Assembly: GCA_027021685.1 (NCBI GenBank)
Contig: JALUTW010000020.1
Location: forward strand, 1 to 19,263
Source of the DNA: Chromatiales bacterium
GTDB lineage: Bacteria > Pseudomonadota > Gammaproteobacteria > CAMYNG01
Direction of reading: 5' to 3'
DNA: 19,263 nt
Within the stretch, counting starts at the first letter, position 1. Each line of letters starts with the position of its first letter. Positions 1-6,998 of this stretch are shown here, piece by piece. A program made the position numbers and the translations under genes. The notes under the pieces were generated by a model, which worked only from the letters and a program-made list of their open reading frames with translations, was not told where the DNA came from and searched no databases.

Positions 1-6
1 AGGCTC

Positions 7-48
7 CTGGGTGCTGGGTGCTGGGTGCTGGGTGCTGGGTGCTGGGTG
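7..48. repeat. Perfect 7-bp tandem array, unit CTGGGTG, six copies
   Basis: Six exact head-to-tail copies of CTGGGTG fill this stretch. The unit is a rotation of GGGTGCT, whose reverse complement recurs at 16765-16796. The array lies about 30 bases past the stop codon of the Tas-like gene, so it sits in a 3' intergenic position like the other arrays here. It may be one arm of a larger inverted element cut by the window edge, which cannot be seen. A 7-bp period is not a codon multiple, so apparent reading frames through it are not meaningful. Confidence 0.9.
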
Positions 49-78
49 CATGCGTCGGGTTGCCTGCAAGGCGGAGAC

Positions 79-1122
79 TCAGGGCGCGGGATTGGGCTGG
101 CGGCGGTGGATGGCCTCGATGCCCTCGAGCACGGCGTCGGGCAGCGTCAACCGGGCGCTGGCGAGGTTGGACTCCAGCTGGTCCATGCGCGTGGCGCCGA
201 TGATGACGCTGGTGAGAAAGGGCCGCCGTTGCACCCAGGCCAGTGCCATCCGGGCCGGGTCCAGGCCGTGTGCGCGCGCCAGCTCCACGTAGGCCCGGGT
301 GGCGGCCTCGGCCTCGGGCGAGGAGTAGCGCGAATAGTCGGGCCAGCGCGTCAGCCGCGCCCCGGGCGGACGGGCGCCGTCGAGATACTTGCCGGACAGC
401 ACGCCGAAGCCCAGCGGCGAGTAGGCCAGCAGGCCGCAGCGCTCGCGCAGCGAGACCTCGGCCAGGCCCACCTCGTAGGTCCGGTTGAGGAGGCTGTAGG
501 GGTTCTGCACCGAGACCACCCGCGGCAGGCCCAGGCGCTCGGCGGTGTGGAGAAACTGCATCACGCCCCAGGGCGTCTCGTTGGACAGGCCGATGCAGCG
601 GATGCGCCCGGCCTGCACGTGGCGGTCGAGCGCCGCCAGGGTCTCGGCGATGGGCGTGAAGTCGTCGGGCTCGGACTCCTCGTAGCCCAGGCGGCCGAAG
701 AAGTTGGTGCGCCGCTCGGGCCAGTGGAGCTGGTAGAGGTCCACGTAGTCGGTCTGGAGGCGTTCGAGGCTGGCCGCCAGGGCGGCGTCGATGTGCTCGC
801 GCACGTAGCGGGTGCGGCCGCCGCGGATGTGGTCGATCCAGCCCTCGCCGGGGCCGGCGATCTTGGTGGCCAGGATCACCCGGTCGCGCCCGCCGCGCCG
901 CTTGAGCCAGCGGCCGATGATGGTCTCGGTCTGCCCATGGGTGGCCGCCTGCGGCGGAATGGGGTAGAGCTCGGCGGTATCGATGAAATTGACCCCGGCG
1001 TCGAGCGCGGCGTCGAGCTGGGCAAAGGCCTCGGCCTCGGTGTTCTGCTCGCCGAAGGTCATGGTGCCCAGGCAGATGACGCTGACCTCGATGCCGGTGT
1101 CGCCCAGCGGCCGGTACTGCAT
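79..1122 (-). CDS. tas: Tas-family aldo/keto reductase
   Basis: This is an NADP(H)-dependent aldo/keto reductase of the Tas group, 347 residues, close to the E. coli Tas length of 346. It is a soluble cytoplasmic TIM-barrel enzyme, and the physiological substrate of the family is poorly defined. The N-terminus carries the family signature LGTMTFGEQN at 18-27 and AELYP at 50-54. The catalytic tetrad reads as Asp48, Tyr53, Lys87 (ATKIAG) and His133 (QLHW). The C-terminal cofactor region includes SVIIGAT. The ATG start is strongly supported by AAGGAGG about 6 bases upstream. It lies 11 bases after the FIST gene stop, so the two are probably cotranscribed. The family call is firm; the substrate is unknown. 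Confidence 0.93.
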   Translation of the reverse strand: MQYRPLGDTGIEVSVICLGTMTFGEQNTEAEAFAQLDAALDAGVNFIDTAELYPIPPQAATHGQTETIIGRWLKRRGGRDRVILATKIAGPGEGWIDHIRGGRTRYVREHIDAALAASLERLQTDYVDLYQLHWPERRTNFFGRLGYEESEPDDFTPIAETLAALDRHVQAGRIRCIGLSNETPWGVMQFLHTAERLGLPRVVSVQNPYSLLNRTYEVGLAEVSLRERCGLLAYSPLGFGVLSGKYLDGARPPGARLTRWPDYSRYSSPEAEAATRAYVELARAHGLDPARMALAWVQRRPFLTSVIIGATRMDQLESNLASARLTLPDAVLEGIEAIHRRQPNPAP

Positions 1123-1133
1123 GCGGTCCTCCT

Positions 1134-2231
1134 TCAGGTGAACAGGGCCAGCACCCCGGTGTAGCCGTAGAGCCGGTCACCCGCGATCTCGCCGTTGGCA
1201 TAGAAGCCGGCCACGGGCACGTCGCCCAGCTCCTCGCCCAGGTAGCGCAGCTCGCGCCCCGCCTCCCCGAACATGTGCTGGCCGCGGCCGACGCAGGAAA
1301 AGTACAGCCCGCCGCGCGCCGGTGCCGGCAGCCGCTCGTGCAGGCGCCGCACCATGCGGCGCAGATCGGCGGCGGCGCTCTCCGCGTCGCGGCGGCAGAA
1401 CATGAGGGTTCTGCCTTCCTCCAGGTGCTCGCCGACGCCCACGATGCCCTGCTCCACGTCGAGGCTGATGAGGTTGCGCACCAGGTAGTCACCGGTGTCG
1501 GTGCCGTGCACGGGGAAGCCCACGAAGATGTAGCCCCCGAGGCGGTGCAGGTTGTGGGCCAGCAGCTCACCCACGTCCTCGCGCAGCACGTCCAGGGCCG
1601 GGCGGCCGTCGAGCTGCAGGAGCAGGTTGCCCTCGCAGCGGGTGATGGTGCGCACCGGGCCGATGGGCGTGCAGCCCTGGGTGAGGCCGGTGAACACCGG
1701 GATCCCGTCGTCCAGCAGCACGCCGGACAGGCTGCCCTCGCACAGGGCGTTGGCGAGCTGGAAGTGGTAACCGCGCGATGAGCTCAGGCCGCCGCACAGA
1801 TAGCCGTTGCCCAGCCGCCCGGGCAGCTCCCGCACCAGGCGCGGCACCTGCGGGTTGCGGGGGTCGCCGTGGACCACGGCGAACTGGATGCCGGCGGCGG
1901 AAAAGGCCATGGCCTCGGCCGCCGCCGCGTCCTCGAACACGCGGAAATGGTCGCGCGGCAGGTCGGTGACCAGCAGGACCAGGGCCGGGGCGTCGTAGTA
2001 CTCGGTGCCGGTGGCGCAGATGCCGTAGCCCACGGTGCCCACCCAGTCGCGCACCGGGGTGCCGGCCTGCAGGTAGCGCAGCAGGTGGCCCAGGTCCGAG
2101 GCCAGGGCGTCGGTGGCATAGACGAAGCCCAGGGAGGCCTCGGGCGGAAACTCCGGCAACTGGCCCAGGCAGTCGTCGGCCGCCGCCAGCCAGTTGCGCT
2201 TGCCGCTGTGGGCGAGAAGGAATCGTTCCAT
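1134..2231 (-). CDS. FIST-domain signal-transduction protein
   Basis: This encodes a 365-residue protein with FIST_N followed by FIST_C, a sensory module proposed to bind small ligands such as amino acids. FIST_N spans roughly residues 20-190 and includes the glycine-rich CGGLSSSRG. FIST_C spans roughly 200-345 and ends in the typical block FSCVGRGQHMFGEAGREL, then AGFYANGEIAG. There is no attached kinase, GGDEF or methyl-accepting domain and no membrane segment, so it is a stand-alone soluble FIST protein. Two starts are possible: the ATG used here, or a GTG at 2252 giving seven more residues. The ATG is preferred because the product then begins MERFLLAHSG, which fits the usual start of the family. 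It diverges from rimO and precedes tas. The domain call is firm and the biological role is unknown. Confidence 0.85.
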   Translation of the reverse strand: MERFLLAHSGKRNWLAAADDCLGQLPEFPPEASLGFVYATDALASDLGHLLRYLQAGTPVRDWVGTVGYGICATGTEYYDAPALVLLVTDLPRDHFRVFEDAAAAEAMAFSAAGIQFAVVHGDPRNPQVPRLVRELPGRLGNGYLCGGLSSSRGYHFQLANALCEGSLSGVLLDDGIPVFTGLTQGCTPIGPVRTITRCEGNLLLQLDGRPALDVLREDVGELLAHNLHRLGGYIFVGFPVHGTDTGDYLVRNLISLDVEQGIVGVGEHLEEGRTLMFCRRDAESAAADLRRMVRRLHERLPAPARGGLYFSCVGRGQHMFGEAGRELRYLGEELGDVPVAGFYANGEIAGDRLYGYTGVLALFT

Positions 2232-2304
2232 GGGGCGCGCCCGGTCCGTCACGGGGAGTCCATGCTAGCACGCCGGTGGCGGGAATGGGGGCGGGCGCCT
2301 CCGG

Positions 2305-2310
2305 TACAAT
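2305..2310 (+). promoter_or_regulatory. Candidate -10 hexamer TACAAT for rimO
   Basis: TACAAT lies in the 85-bp gap between the divergent FIST and rimO genes and matches the sigma70 -10 consensus at 5 of 6 bases. No convincing -35 is visible 17 bases upstream. A start site about 7 bases downstream would fall at or near the first rimO ATG (2317), giving either a leaderless mRNA or a short leader to the ATG at 2335. Confidence 0.45.
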
Positions 2311-2316
2311 GGCGGG

Positions 2317-3675
2317 ATGCCGTCGCCAGCCGCCATGACCGACATCCCGCGCGTGGGCTTCGTCAGCCTCGGCTGCGCCAAGGCCACGGTGGACTCGGAG
2401 CGCATCCTCACCCGCCTGCGGGCCGAGGGTTACGAGGTCGTGGGCAGCTACGACGAGGCCCACCTGGTCATCGTCAACACCTGCGGCTTCATCGATGCGG
2501 CGGTGGAGGAGTCGCTGGCCGCCATCGCCGAGGCGCTGGACGAGAACGGGCGCGTGGTGGTCACCGGCTGCCTGGGTGCGCGGGCGGAGGTGATCCGCGA
2601 GCGCTTTCCCCAGGTGCTGGCGGTCACCGGTCCCCACGCCGAGGAGGCGGTGATGGCCGCGGTGCACGCCCACCTGCCCCGGCGCCACGACCCGCGCCTG
2701 GACCTGGTCCCCGCGGGCGGGATCCGGCTCACCCCGCGCCATTACGCCTGGCTCAAGATCAGCGAGGGGTGCAATCACCGCTGCACCTTCTGCATCATTC
2801 CCGCCCTGCGCGGGCCCCTGGTCTCGCGCGATCCCGGCGAGGTCCTGGCCGAGGCCGAGACCCTGGTCCGGGCCGGCGTGCGCGAACTCATGGTCATCGC
2901 CCAGGACACCGCGGCCTACGGCGTGGACCGCCGCTACCGCCACGGCTTCTGGAACGGGCGCCCGGTGCGGGCCCGCATCACCGACCTGGCCCGCGCCCTG
3001 GGCAGCCTGGGGGCCTGGGTGCGCCTGCACTATGTCTATCCCTATCCCCACGTGGACGAGCTGGTGGAGCTCATGGCCGAGGGCGTGGTGCTGCCCTACC
3101 TGGACGTGCCGCTGCAGCACGCCAGCCCGCGGATCCTGCGTGCCATGCGCCGGCCCGCCGATGCCGGGGACATGCTGCGCCGCATCGAGTCCTGGCGCCG
3201 CACCTGCCCGGAGCTCACCCTGCGGTCCACCTTCATCGTGGGCTTTCCCGGCGAGACCGCGCAGGAGTTCGACGCCCTGCTGGAATTCCTGCGCGCGGCC
3301 GGGCTGGACCGGGTGGGGGCGTTCGCCTATTCACCGGTGGAGGGCGCGGCGGCCAATGCCCTGCCGGGCGCGGTCCCCGAGGCGGTGAAGCAGGAGCGGC
3401 TGGAACGGCTCATGGCGGTGCAGGCGGAGATCTCCGCCCGGCGCCTGCAGCGGCGGGTGGGCACCCGCACCACCGCCATCGTGGATGCGGTGGCCGGTGA
3501 CGGCCTGCGCCTGGGCCGCAGCCCGGCGGAGGCACCGGAGATCGACGGCGTGATCCGGATCCACGGCTGCGATGCCGCGCCCGGTGAACGGGTGGAGGTG
3601 GAGATCACCGGTGCCGATGCCCACGACCTGGAGGCCCGGCCGCTGGTCCCGGCCTCCACCGCGCCAGGAGTGTGA
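2317..3675 (+). CDS. rimO: Ribosomal protein S12 methylthiotransferase RimO
   Basis: RimO is a radical-SAM enzyme with two Fe-S clusters that methylthiolates the conserved aspartate of ribosomal protein S12 (Asp89 in E. coli). The 452-residue product has the expected order. The UPF0004 domain has cluster cysteines C20 (SLGCAK), C56 (NTCGF) and C85 (TGCLG). The radical-SAM core has C152, C156 and C159 in GCNHRCTFC. A TRAM-like RNA-binding tail spans roughly 380-445. VDSE at 25-28 favours RimO over MiaB. ATG2317 is preceded by GGCGGG; an alternative ATG at 2335 would remove six residues and leave MTDIPRVGF. The gene stands alone on its strand after a divergent FIST gene. The call is firm; the exact start is not. 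Confidence 0.95.
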   Translation: MPSPAAMTDIPRVGFVSLGCAKATVDSERILTRLRAEGYEVVGSYDEAHLVIVNTCGFIDAAVEESLAAIAEALDENGRVVVTGCLGARAEVIRERFPQVLAVTGPHAEEAVMAAVHAHLPRRHDPRLDLVPAGGIRLTPRHYAWLKISEGCNHRCTFCIIPALRGPLVSRDPGEVLAEAETLVRAGVRELMVIAQDTAAYGVDRRYRHGFWNGRPVRARITDLARALGSLGAWVRLHYVYPYPHVDELVELMAEGVVLPYLDVPLQHASPRILRAMRRPADAGDMLRRIESWRRTCPELTLRSTFIVGFPGETAQEFDALLEFLRAAGLDRVGAFAYSPVEGAAANALPGAVPEAVKQERLERLMAVQAEISARRLQRRVGTRTTAIVDAVAGDGLRLGRSPAEAPEIDGVIRIHGCDAAPGERVEVEITGADAHDLEARPLVPASTAPGV

Positions 3676-3777
3676 TCGCGATCCCAGATTCCCTGCGGGG
3701 CCGCTGGCACCGCGGTTCGATAACACGTATTGAAGTGTCGTTACCGCGAGGCCCCGACATTCCCGCGGGGGAGACCA

Positions 3778-5330
3778 TGACCCACATGCTCCTGCTCACC
3801 ACGCCGGCACAGCACGCCGCCGACAATCCCGCCGTGGAGCTGGAACCCCGGCGCCTGCGCCAGTGGCTGGCGGTGCTGCCCACGCTCAACGTGCTGGAGA
3901 CGGTGCGCCGCCTGCAGCGCGTGCTCACGCCCTTCAACGAGCTGGCCCTGGACGACGACCGCCGGCTGCGGCTGCTGGAGATCTACCGCGAGTCGCTGGA
4001 GTCCATCCTGTTCGAGTACGACGACCTGCGCCTGCGCCAGCTCGCCATTCCCGCGGACCAGCGCCATGCCGTGGCCCAGGACATCATGTGGCTGTACCTG
4101 GAACTGGCCAACGGCTACAAGATCGTGCTGCGCAACCAGCACGAGGCGGGCCGGACCCTGCGCCGGCACGGGCCCATGCTGCTGGCGGCCTTTCGCGCCG
4201 CCGAGGCCATGGGGCAGGCCGTCCTCTATGCCTACCGCGCCCACGAACCGGTGCCGCCGCTGGTGCTGCTGGAGCTGCACCAGATTTATCACCTGGCCTG
4301 TGCCCACCAGGCCCGGGTGCAGAAGGTGCGCGCGGCCCGCGGCGAGTACCGGCGGCCCACGCTGCAGGCCCTCTACCAGCGCCTGCTGTTGATCCTGGCC
4401 GCCGACGGGGGCGGCCTGGCCGGCAACGAGCTGTTCGAGACCTGGCTGCTGCTGGAGGAGTTCTGCGGCGACGATTTCCTCTGCCGCGGGGAAACACCCG
4501 CCGTCGGCTGGGTGGTCAACTGGATGGAAGACGCCCCGCCCCAGGTGCTGGAAGCGGCGCCGGCGGCGGACACCCGGTGGGTGTTCGATCTGGCGCCGGT
4601 GATGGAGCACATGGAGCAGTGGTGCCGGGAGCGCGAGGCGGAGGCCGCCGGCGCCGCCCTGGGCCGCCAGGAAGTGCGGCTGCTGCGGCGCCTGCTGCGG
4701 GCCCTGGAGCGGGGCGGCGCGCCGGAGACCGGGGCGGCCGGACGCGCGGTGCGCCTGCTGGTGGGCCTGCCGCGGCTGGCCCGGGCCCTGGGGGATCCCC
4801 GCTGGCTGGAGGAGGCGGCCACGGTGGAGGTGCACGCCGGCATCGAGGTGCGGGCGGTGGGGGCCGACGGCGAAAGCCCCTTCGCCGACGGGGACTGGGT
4901 GCTCCACACCCTGGCGGGGGGACGCTGCCGCCTCCAGGCCGGCGGGGCGGGACTGCCGCCCGGCTGCGGTCCCGGCCAGCTGGTGGGGCTGCTGGACGTT
5001 TCCGCCGGGGAGCCGGTGCTCACCGTGGCCCTGGTGGAAGAGGCGGCACACGACGATGGCGGCGGCGTGAGGCTGGAAGCCAGCCTGCTGGACGGTCCGC
5101 CCACCGCGGTGCGCCTGCACGGCGCCGGGCGGGAGCAGTGGGGCCTCTACCTGCCGCGGGATCCCGCGTCGCGGCGGCCGGCCACCCTGCTGGTGGAGCG
5201 CACGCTGCACCTCAACGGCCAGGCCCTGGAAGTGGACGTGGGCGGCCAGACCTACCGCGTGCGGCCGGCGGACACCATCGCCGAGACCCCGGCCATCCGC
5301 CGGTTCTCCTTCAGCATCGTGCGCGAGTAG
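3778..5330 (+). CDS. Conserved protein of unknown function, possible degenerate PilZ-like C-terminus
   Basis: This is a 517-residue protein I recognise only as a type of large proteobacterial conserved protein. The N-terminal ~190 residues look alpha-helical, beginning with RRLRQWLAVLPTLNVLE and rich in Leu/Arg heptads. The C-terminal third (from about residue 340) looks beta-rich. It contains a glycine-rich turn, LHTLAGGRCRLQ, in the style of the PilZ D/N-x-S-x-x-G loop, but it lacks a clear RxxxR motif. A c-di-GMP-related role is therefore only a weak inference. No signal peptide or membrane segment is seen. The ATG is chosen for GGGGGAG just upstream. A GTG at 3672 overlapping the rimO stop would add 35 residues but has a Shine-Dalgarno only one base away. 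It ends convergently with the roadblock operon. Confidence 0.72.
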
Positions 5331-5353
5331 GCGCGCCGCCCGTTCAGAAGGCG

Positions 5354-5464
5354 GAGGACAGAGGACAGAAGACAGAGACCGGGAGACGGACCTCTTGCAG
5401 GGTGTGTTGGCGCAGCCGCCGCACCCTGCGCCCTTCTGTCCTCTGTCTTCCATCCTCTGTCCTA
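5354..5464. repeat. Inverted repeat built from 7-bp GAGGACA units, with an inner stem
   Basis: The left arm has three heptamers (GAGGACA, GAGGACA, GAAGACA at 5354-5374) followed by GAG. The right arm has four in reverse orientation (TGTCCTC, TGTCTTC, CATCCTC, TGTCCTA at 5437-5464). Bases 5355-5377 pair with 5441-5463 at 21 of 23 positions. Inside, GCAGGGTG (5397-5404) pairs perfectly with CACCCTGC (5422-5429). The element lies between two convergent genes and could act as a two-way transcription barrier, although there is no U-tract typical of an intrinsic terminator. Confidence 0.85.
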
Positions 5465-5472
5465 TGAACGGG

Positions 5473-5520
5473 GCCGCTCCTACACGGGAACATGCCCGTA
5501 GGAGCGGCGCCTCGCCGCGA
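5473..5520 (+). repeat. REP-like element with an inverted partner
   Basis: GTAGGAGCGGC (5498-5508) is followed by a compact hairpin: stem GCGGCG (5504-5509), loop CCT, stem CGCCGC (5513-5518), then GA. A GTAG head followed by a short GC hairpin is the layout of bacterial REP sequences. A reverse-complement copy of the 11-base head lies at 5473-5483, giving a facing pair as in BIME units. No RAYT transposase gene is in the window, so mobilisation would have to be in trans. Its position just past the end of the roadblock operon is typical for REPs. Confidence 0.7.
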
Positions 5521-5540
5521 ACATCACGTCCGGCGGAGCC

Positions 5541-5993
5541 TCAACCGCCCGGGGCGGCGGCGGCGACGTCCTTGAGCCGCGAGCGCAGGCCGGCCCAGCC
5601 CATGCCCAGGTTCACCGCCCGGGTGGTGACCAGCACCACCAGCAGATCGGGGCGGTCGGGCACCGCGCTGATGAAATGAAACACCCCGCCGGTGGCGAAC
5701 TGCATCTCGTGCAGGCTGTGCCGGATGGTCTCGCCCTTGGCCTGTCCCAGCATCTTTTCCACCGTGGCCACCGCCTTGCCCCGGAACAGGTCCACGGTGG
5801 CCGCGGCCAGGGTGTCCAGCAGTGACTGGGTGAACCAGGACACGTGATGGGCCACGCCCAGCAGCAGGCCCGATTCCTGGTCCACCACCGCCGCGGCCAG
5901 GGCGTGGTCCACGGTCTCCACCATCTCGCGGCAGATGTCGTTGAGGTTGGGCATGGCGTGGCGGGCCGGCGCCGGAACCTGGTCCGGGTGCAT
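5541..5993 (-). CDS. Roadblock/LC7-like protein, second paralogue
   Basis: This 150-residue cytoplasmic protein looks like a divergent roadblock/LC7 domain. It has an early hydrophobic strand ending in DQESGLLLGVAH, a long central helical part, and a last strand LLVVLVTTRAVNLGMGW, where NLGMGW corresponds to the NLGxxL end of roadblock domains. Roadblock proteins bind small GTPases and can act as activating or scaffolding partners, as MglB does for MglA. It starts 2 bases after the stop of the first roadblock gene and is the last gene of the GTPase operon. ATG5993 has only a weak GGAAG upstream, consistent with translational coupling; an internal ATG at 5954 would drop 13 residues. The gene is firm and the domain assignment is moderate. 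Confidence 0.68.
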   Translation of the reverse strand: MHPDQVPAPARHAMPNLNDICREMVETVDHALAAAVVDQESGLLLGVAHHVSWFTQSLLDTLAAATVDLFRGKAVATVEKMLGQAKGETIRHSLHEMQFATGGVFHFISAVPDRPDLLVVLVTTRAVNLGMGWAGLRSRLKDVAAAAPGG

Positions 5994-5995
5994 GG

Positions 5996-6430
5996 TCAGC
6001 TTCCGGCCACCGCGGCGATGGTCTCGGCGGCCTGGCGCGCGTGGGCCAGGCACACCCCCAGGTTGGCGCCGGCGCGGGTGAACACGGTGAGCAGCAGCCG
6101 CGGTCCGGCATGGAGCAGAAAGATGCGCCCGCTTTCGCCCTCGATGAGCACGTTGCGCGGTTCCCCGCGCGAGCCTTCCCGGGCCAGGGTGTCGCACAGT
6201 GCCAGCAGGGCGCCGCTCATGGCGGCGAAACGGTGGCGGTCGAGCCCGGCGGGCAGGCGCTCGGCCCAGGCCACGCCGTCGGCGCTGGAGACGATGGCGC
6301 CGTCGATGTCCTCGGCGAACTGCATCATCTGGTCGATGACCTGCTCGATGGCCTCTCGCACCGGTGCCGGGGCGGGGCCGTCACCGGTCTCGCGGCTGAG
6401 GCGATCGATGACCTGGTCGATGATCTGCAT
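5996..6430 (-). CDS. Roadblock/LC7 domain protein
   Basis: This 144-residue protein has a recognisable roadblock/LC7 domain from about residue 40 on: DGAIVSSADGVAWAERLP, then a helix around RFAAMSGALLALCDTL, then VLIEGESGRIFLLHAG, and finally LLLTVFTRAGANLGVCL. Such proteins partner with small Ras-like GTPases, and the GTPase gene lies immediately upstream. The N-terminal ~35 residues form an extra helix. The start is set by GAGGAG about 6 bases before ATG6430. Longer upstream frames run back into the GTPase gene and are not used. It is the third gene of a four-gene minus-strand operon and is followed by a second, more divergent roadblock gene. Confidence 0.85.
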   Translation of the reverse strand: MQIIDQVIDRLSRETGDGPAPAPVREAIEQVIDQMMQFAEDIDGAIVSSADGVAWAERLPAGLDRHRFAAMSGALLALCDTLAREGSRGEPRNVLIEGESGRIFLLHAGPRLLLTVFTRAGANLGVCLAHARQAAETIAAVAGS

Positions 6431-6453
6431 GCGGTTCTCCTCGCGCCGGTCGG

Positions 6454-6984
6454 TCAATGGCCCAGCACGGCCAGCAGGGCGTGGATGAGCACCTTGACGT
6501 CCTCCGGGTTGCGGGCGTCGATCTCGAAAACCGGCACCACCTGGTTCCGCTCCAGCAGCCGGGCCTGGAACGCCTCCAGCGGTGCGGTGTCGGCGATGTC
6601 GGACCGCGTCAGCCCGATGACCACGCCCGTCTCGCTGATGAAGTCGGCGAAGGCGTCGAGGTAGAGTTCCATCTGTGCCACCGGGTCGGGATGGTCGCAG
6701 TTGACCAGCAGGACCAGGCCGATGCCGCCCCGGGCGAGGATGGACCACATGAAGTCGAAGCGTTCCTGTCCCGGCGTGCCGTACAGGTGCACCCGGGTGC
6801 CGTCGTCCAGCAGCAGGTAGGCATAGTCCATGGCCACGGTGGTGGTGGGCTTGAGGGCCTGGGCACCGTCGGTGCAGGGCACGTCGGTGCCCACCGGCGG
6901 GATGTCGGCGATGGCGCCGATGGCGGTGGTCTTGCCGGCCCCCACCGGGCCGGTGAAGATGATCTTCTCCGCCGCCGCGAACAT
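6454..6984 (-). CDS. Small Ras-like GTPase (COG2229/MglA-like)
   Basis: This encodes a 176-residue single-domain GTPase of the prokaryotic MglA-like/COG2229 class, which works with roadblock proteins. Visible motifs are the P-loop GPVGAGKTT (12-20), a switch I threonine in KPTTTVAMDY (45-54), and switch II YGTPGQERF (68-76), where the usual Asp of DxxG is Gly, as is typical of this class. The nucleotide-base motif is a TKxD-type variant, TRSD (126-129). No membrane segment or lipidation signal is seen. GAGGGG overlapping the stop of the preceding gene supplies the ribosome site. It lies between a pseudo-receiver gene (14-base gap) and two roadblock genes. By analogy with MglA/MglB it could set where pili or their chemosensory array are placed; this is inference. 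Confidence 0.88.
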   Translation of the reverse strand: MFAAAEKIIFTGPVGAGKTTAIGAIADIPPVGTDVPCTDGAQALKPTTTVAMDYAYLLLDDGTRVHLYGTPGQERFDFMWSILARGGIGLVLLVNCDHPDPVAQMELYLDAFADFISETGVVIGLTRSDIADTAPLEAFQARLLERNQVVPVFEIDARNPEDVKVLIHALLAVLGH

Positions 6985-6998
6985 GGTGCCGTGTCCCC

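Noticed and set aside
7..48. Possible CRISPR or minisatellite reading of the heptamer array
   Set aside because: The units are 7 bp and contiguous with no spacers, so this is a simple tandem repeat.
1869..3500. Long plus-strand frame overlapping rimO and the FIST gene
   Set aside because: Low-complexity Arg/Gly/Pro/Ala translation, out of frame with the well-supported RimO; a shadow frame.
3672..3777. Earlier GTG start for the unknown gene, overlapping the rimO stop
   Set aside because: The AGGAG is only one base from this GTG, and the added residues look like intergenic sequence. ATG3778 has a well-placed GGGGGAG.
5354..5464. Classical Rho-independent terminator at the convergent junction
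   Set aside because: The hairpin is long and purine/pyrimidine-biased but lacks a following run of T on either strand, so it is listed as an inverted repeat with only a possible termination role.
3863..5467. Alternative 534-codon frame over the conserved unknown gene
   Set aside because: Arg/Gly/Ala-rich shadow frame; the frame starting at 3778 has a Shine-Dalgarno site and a balanced, structured composition.
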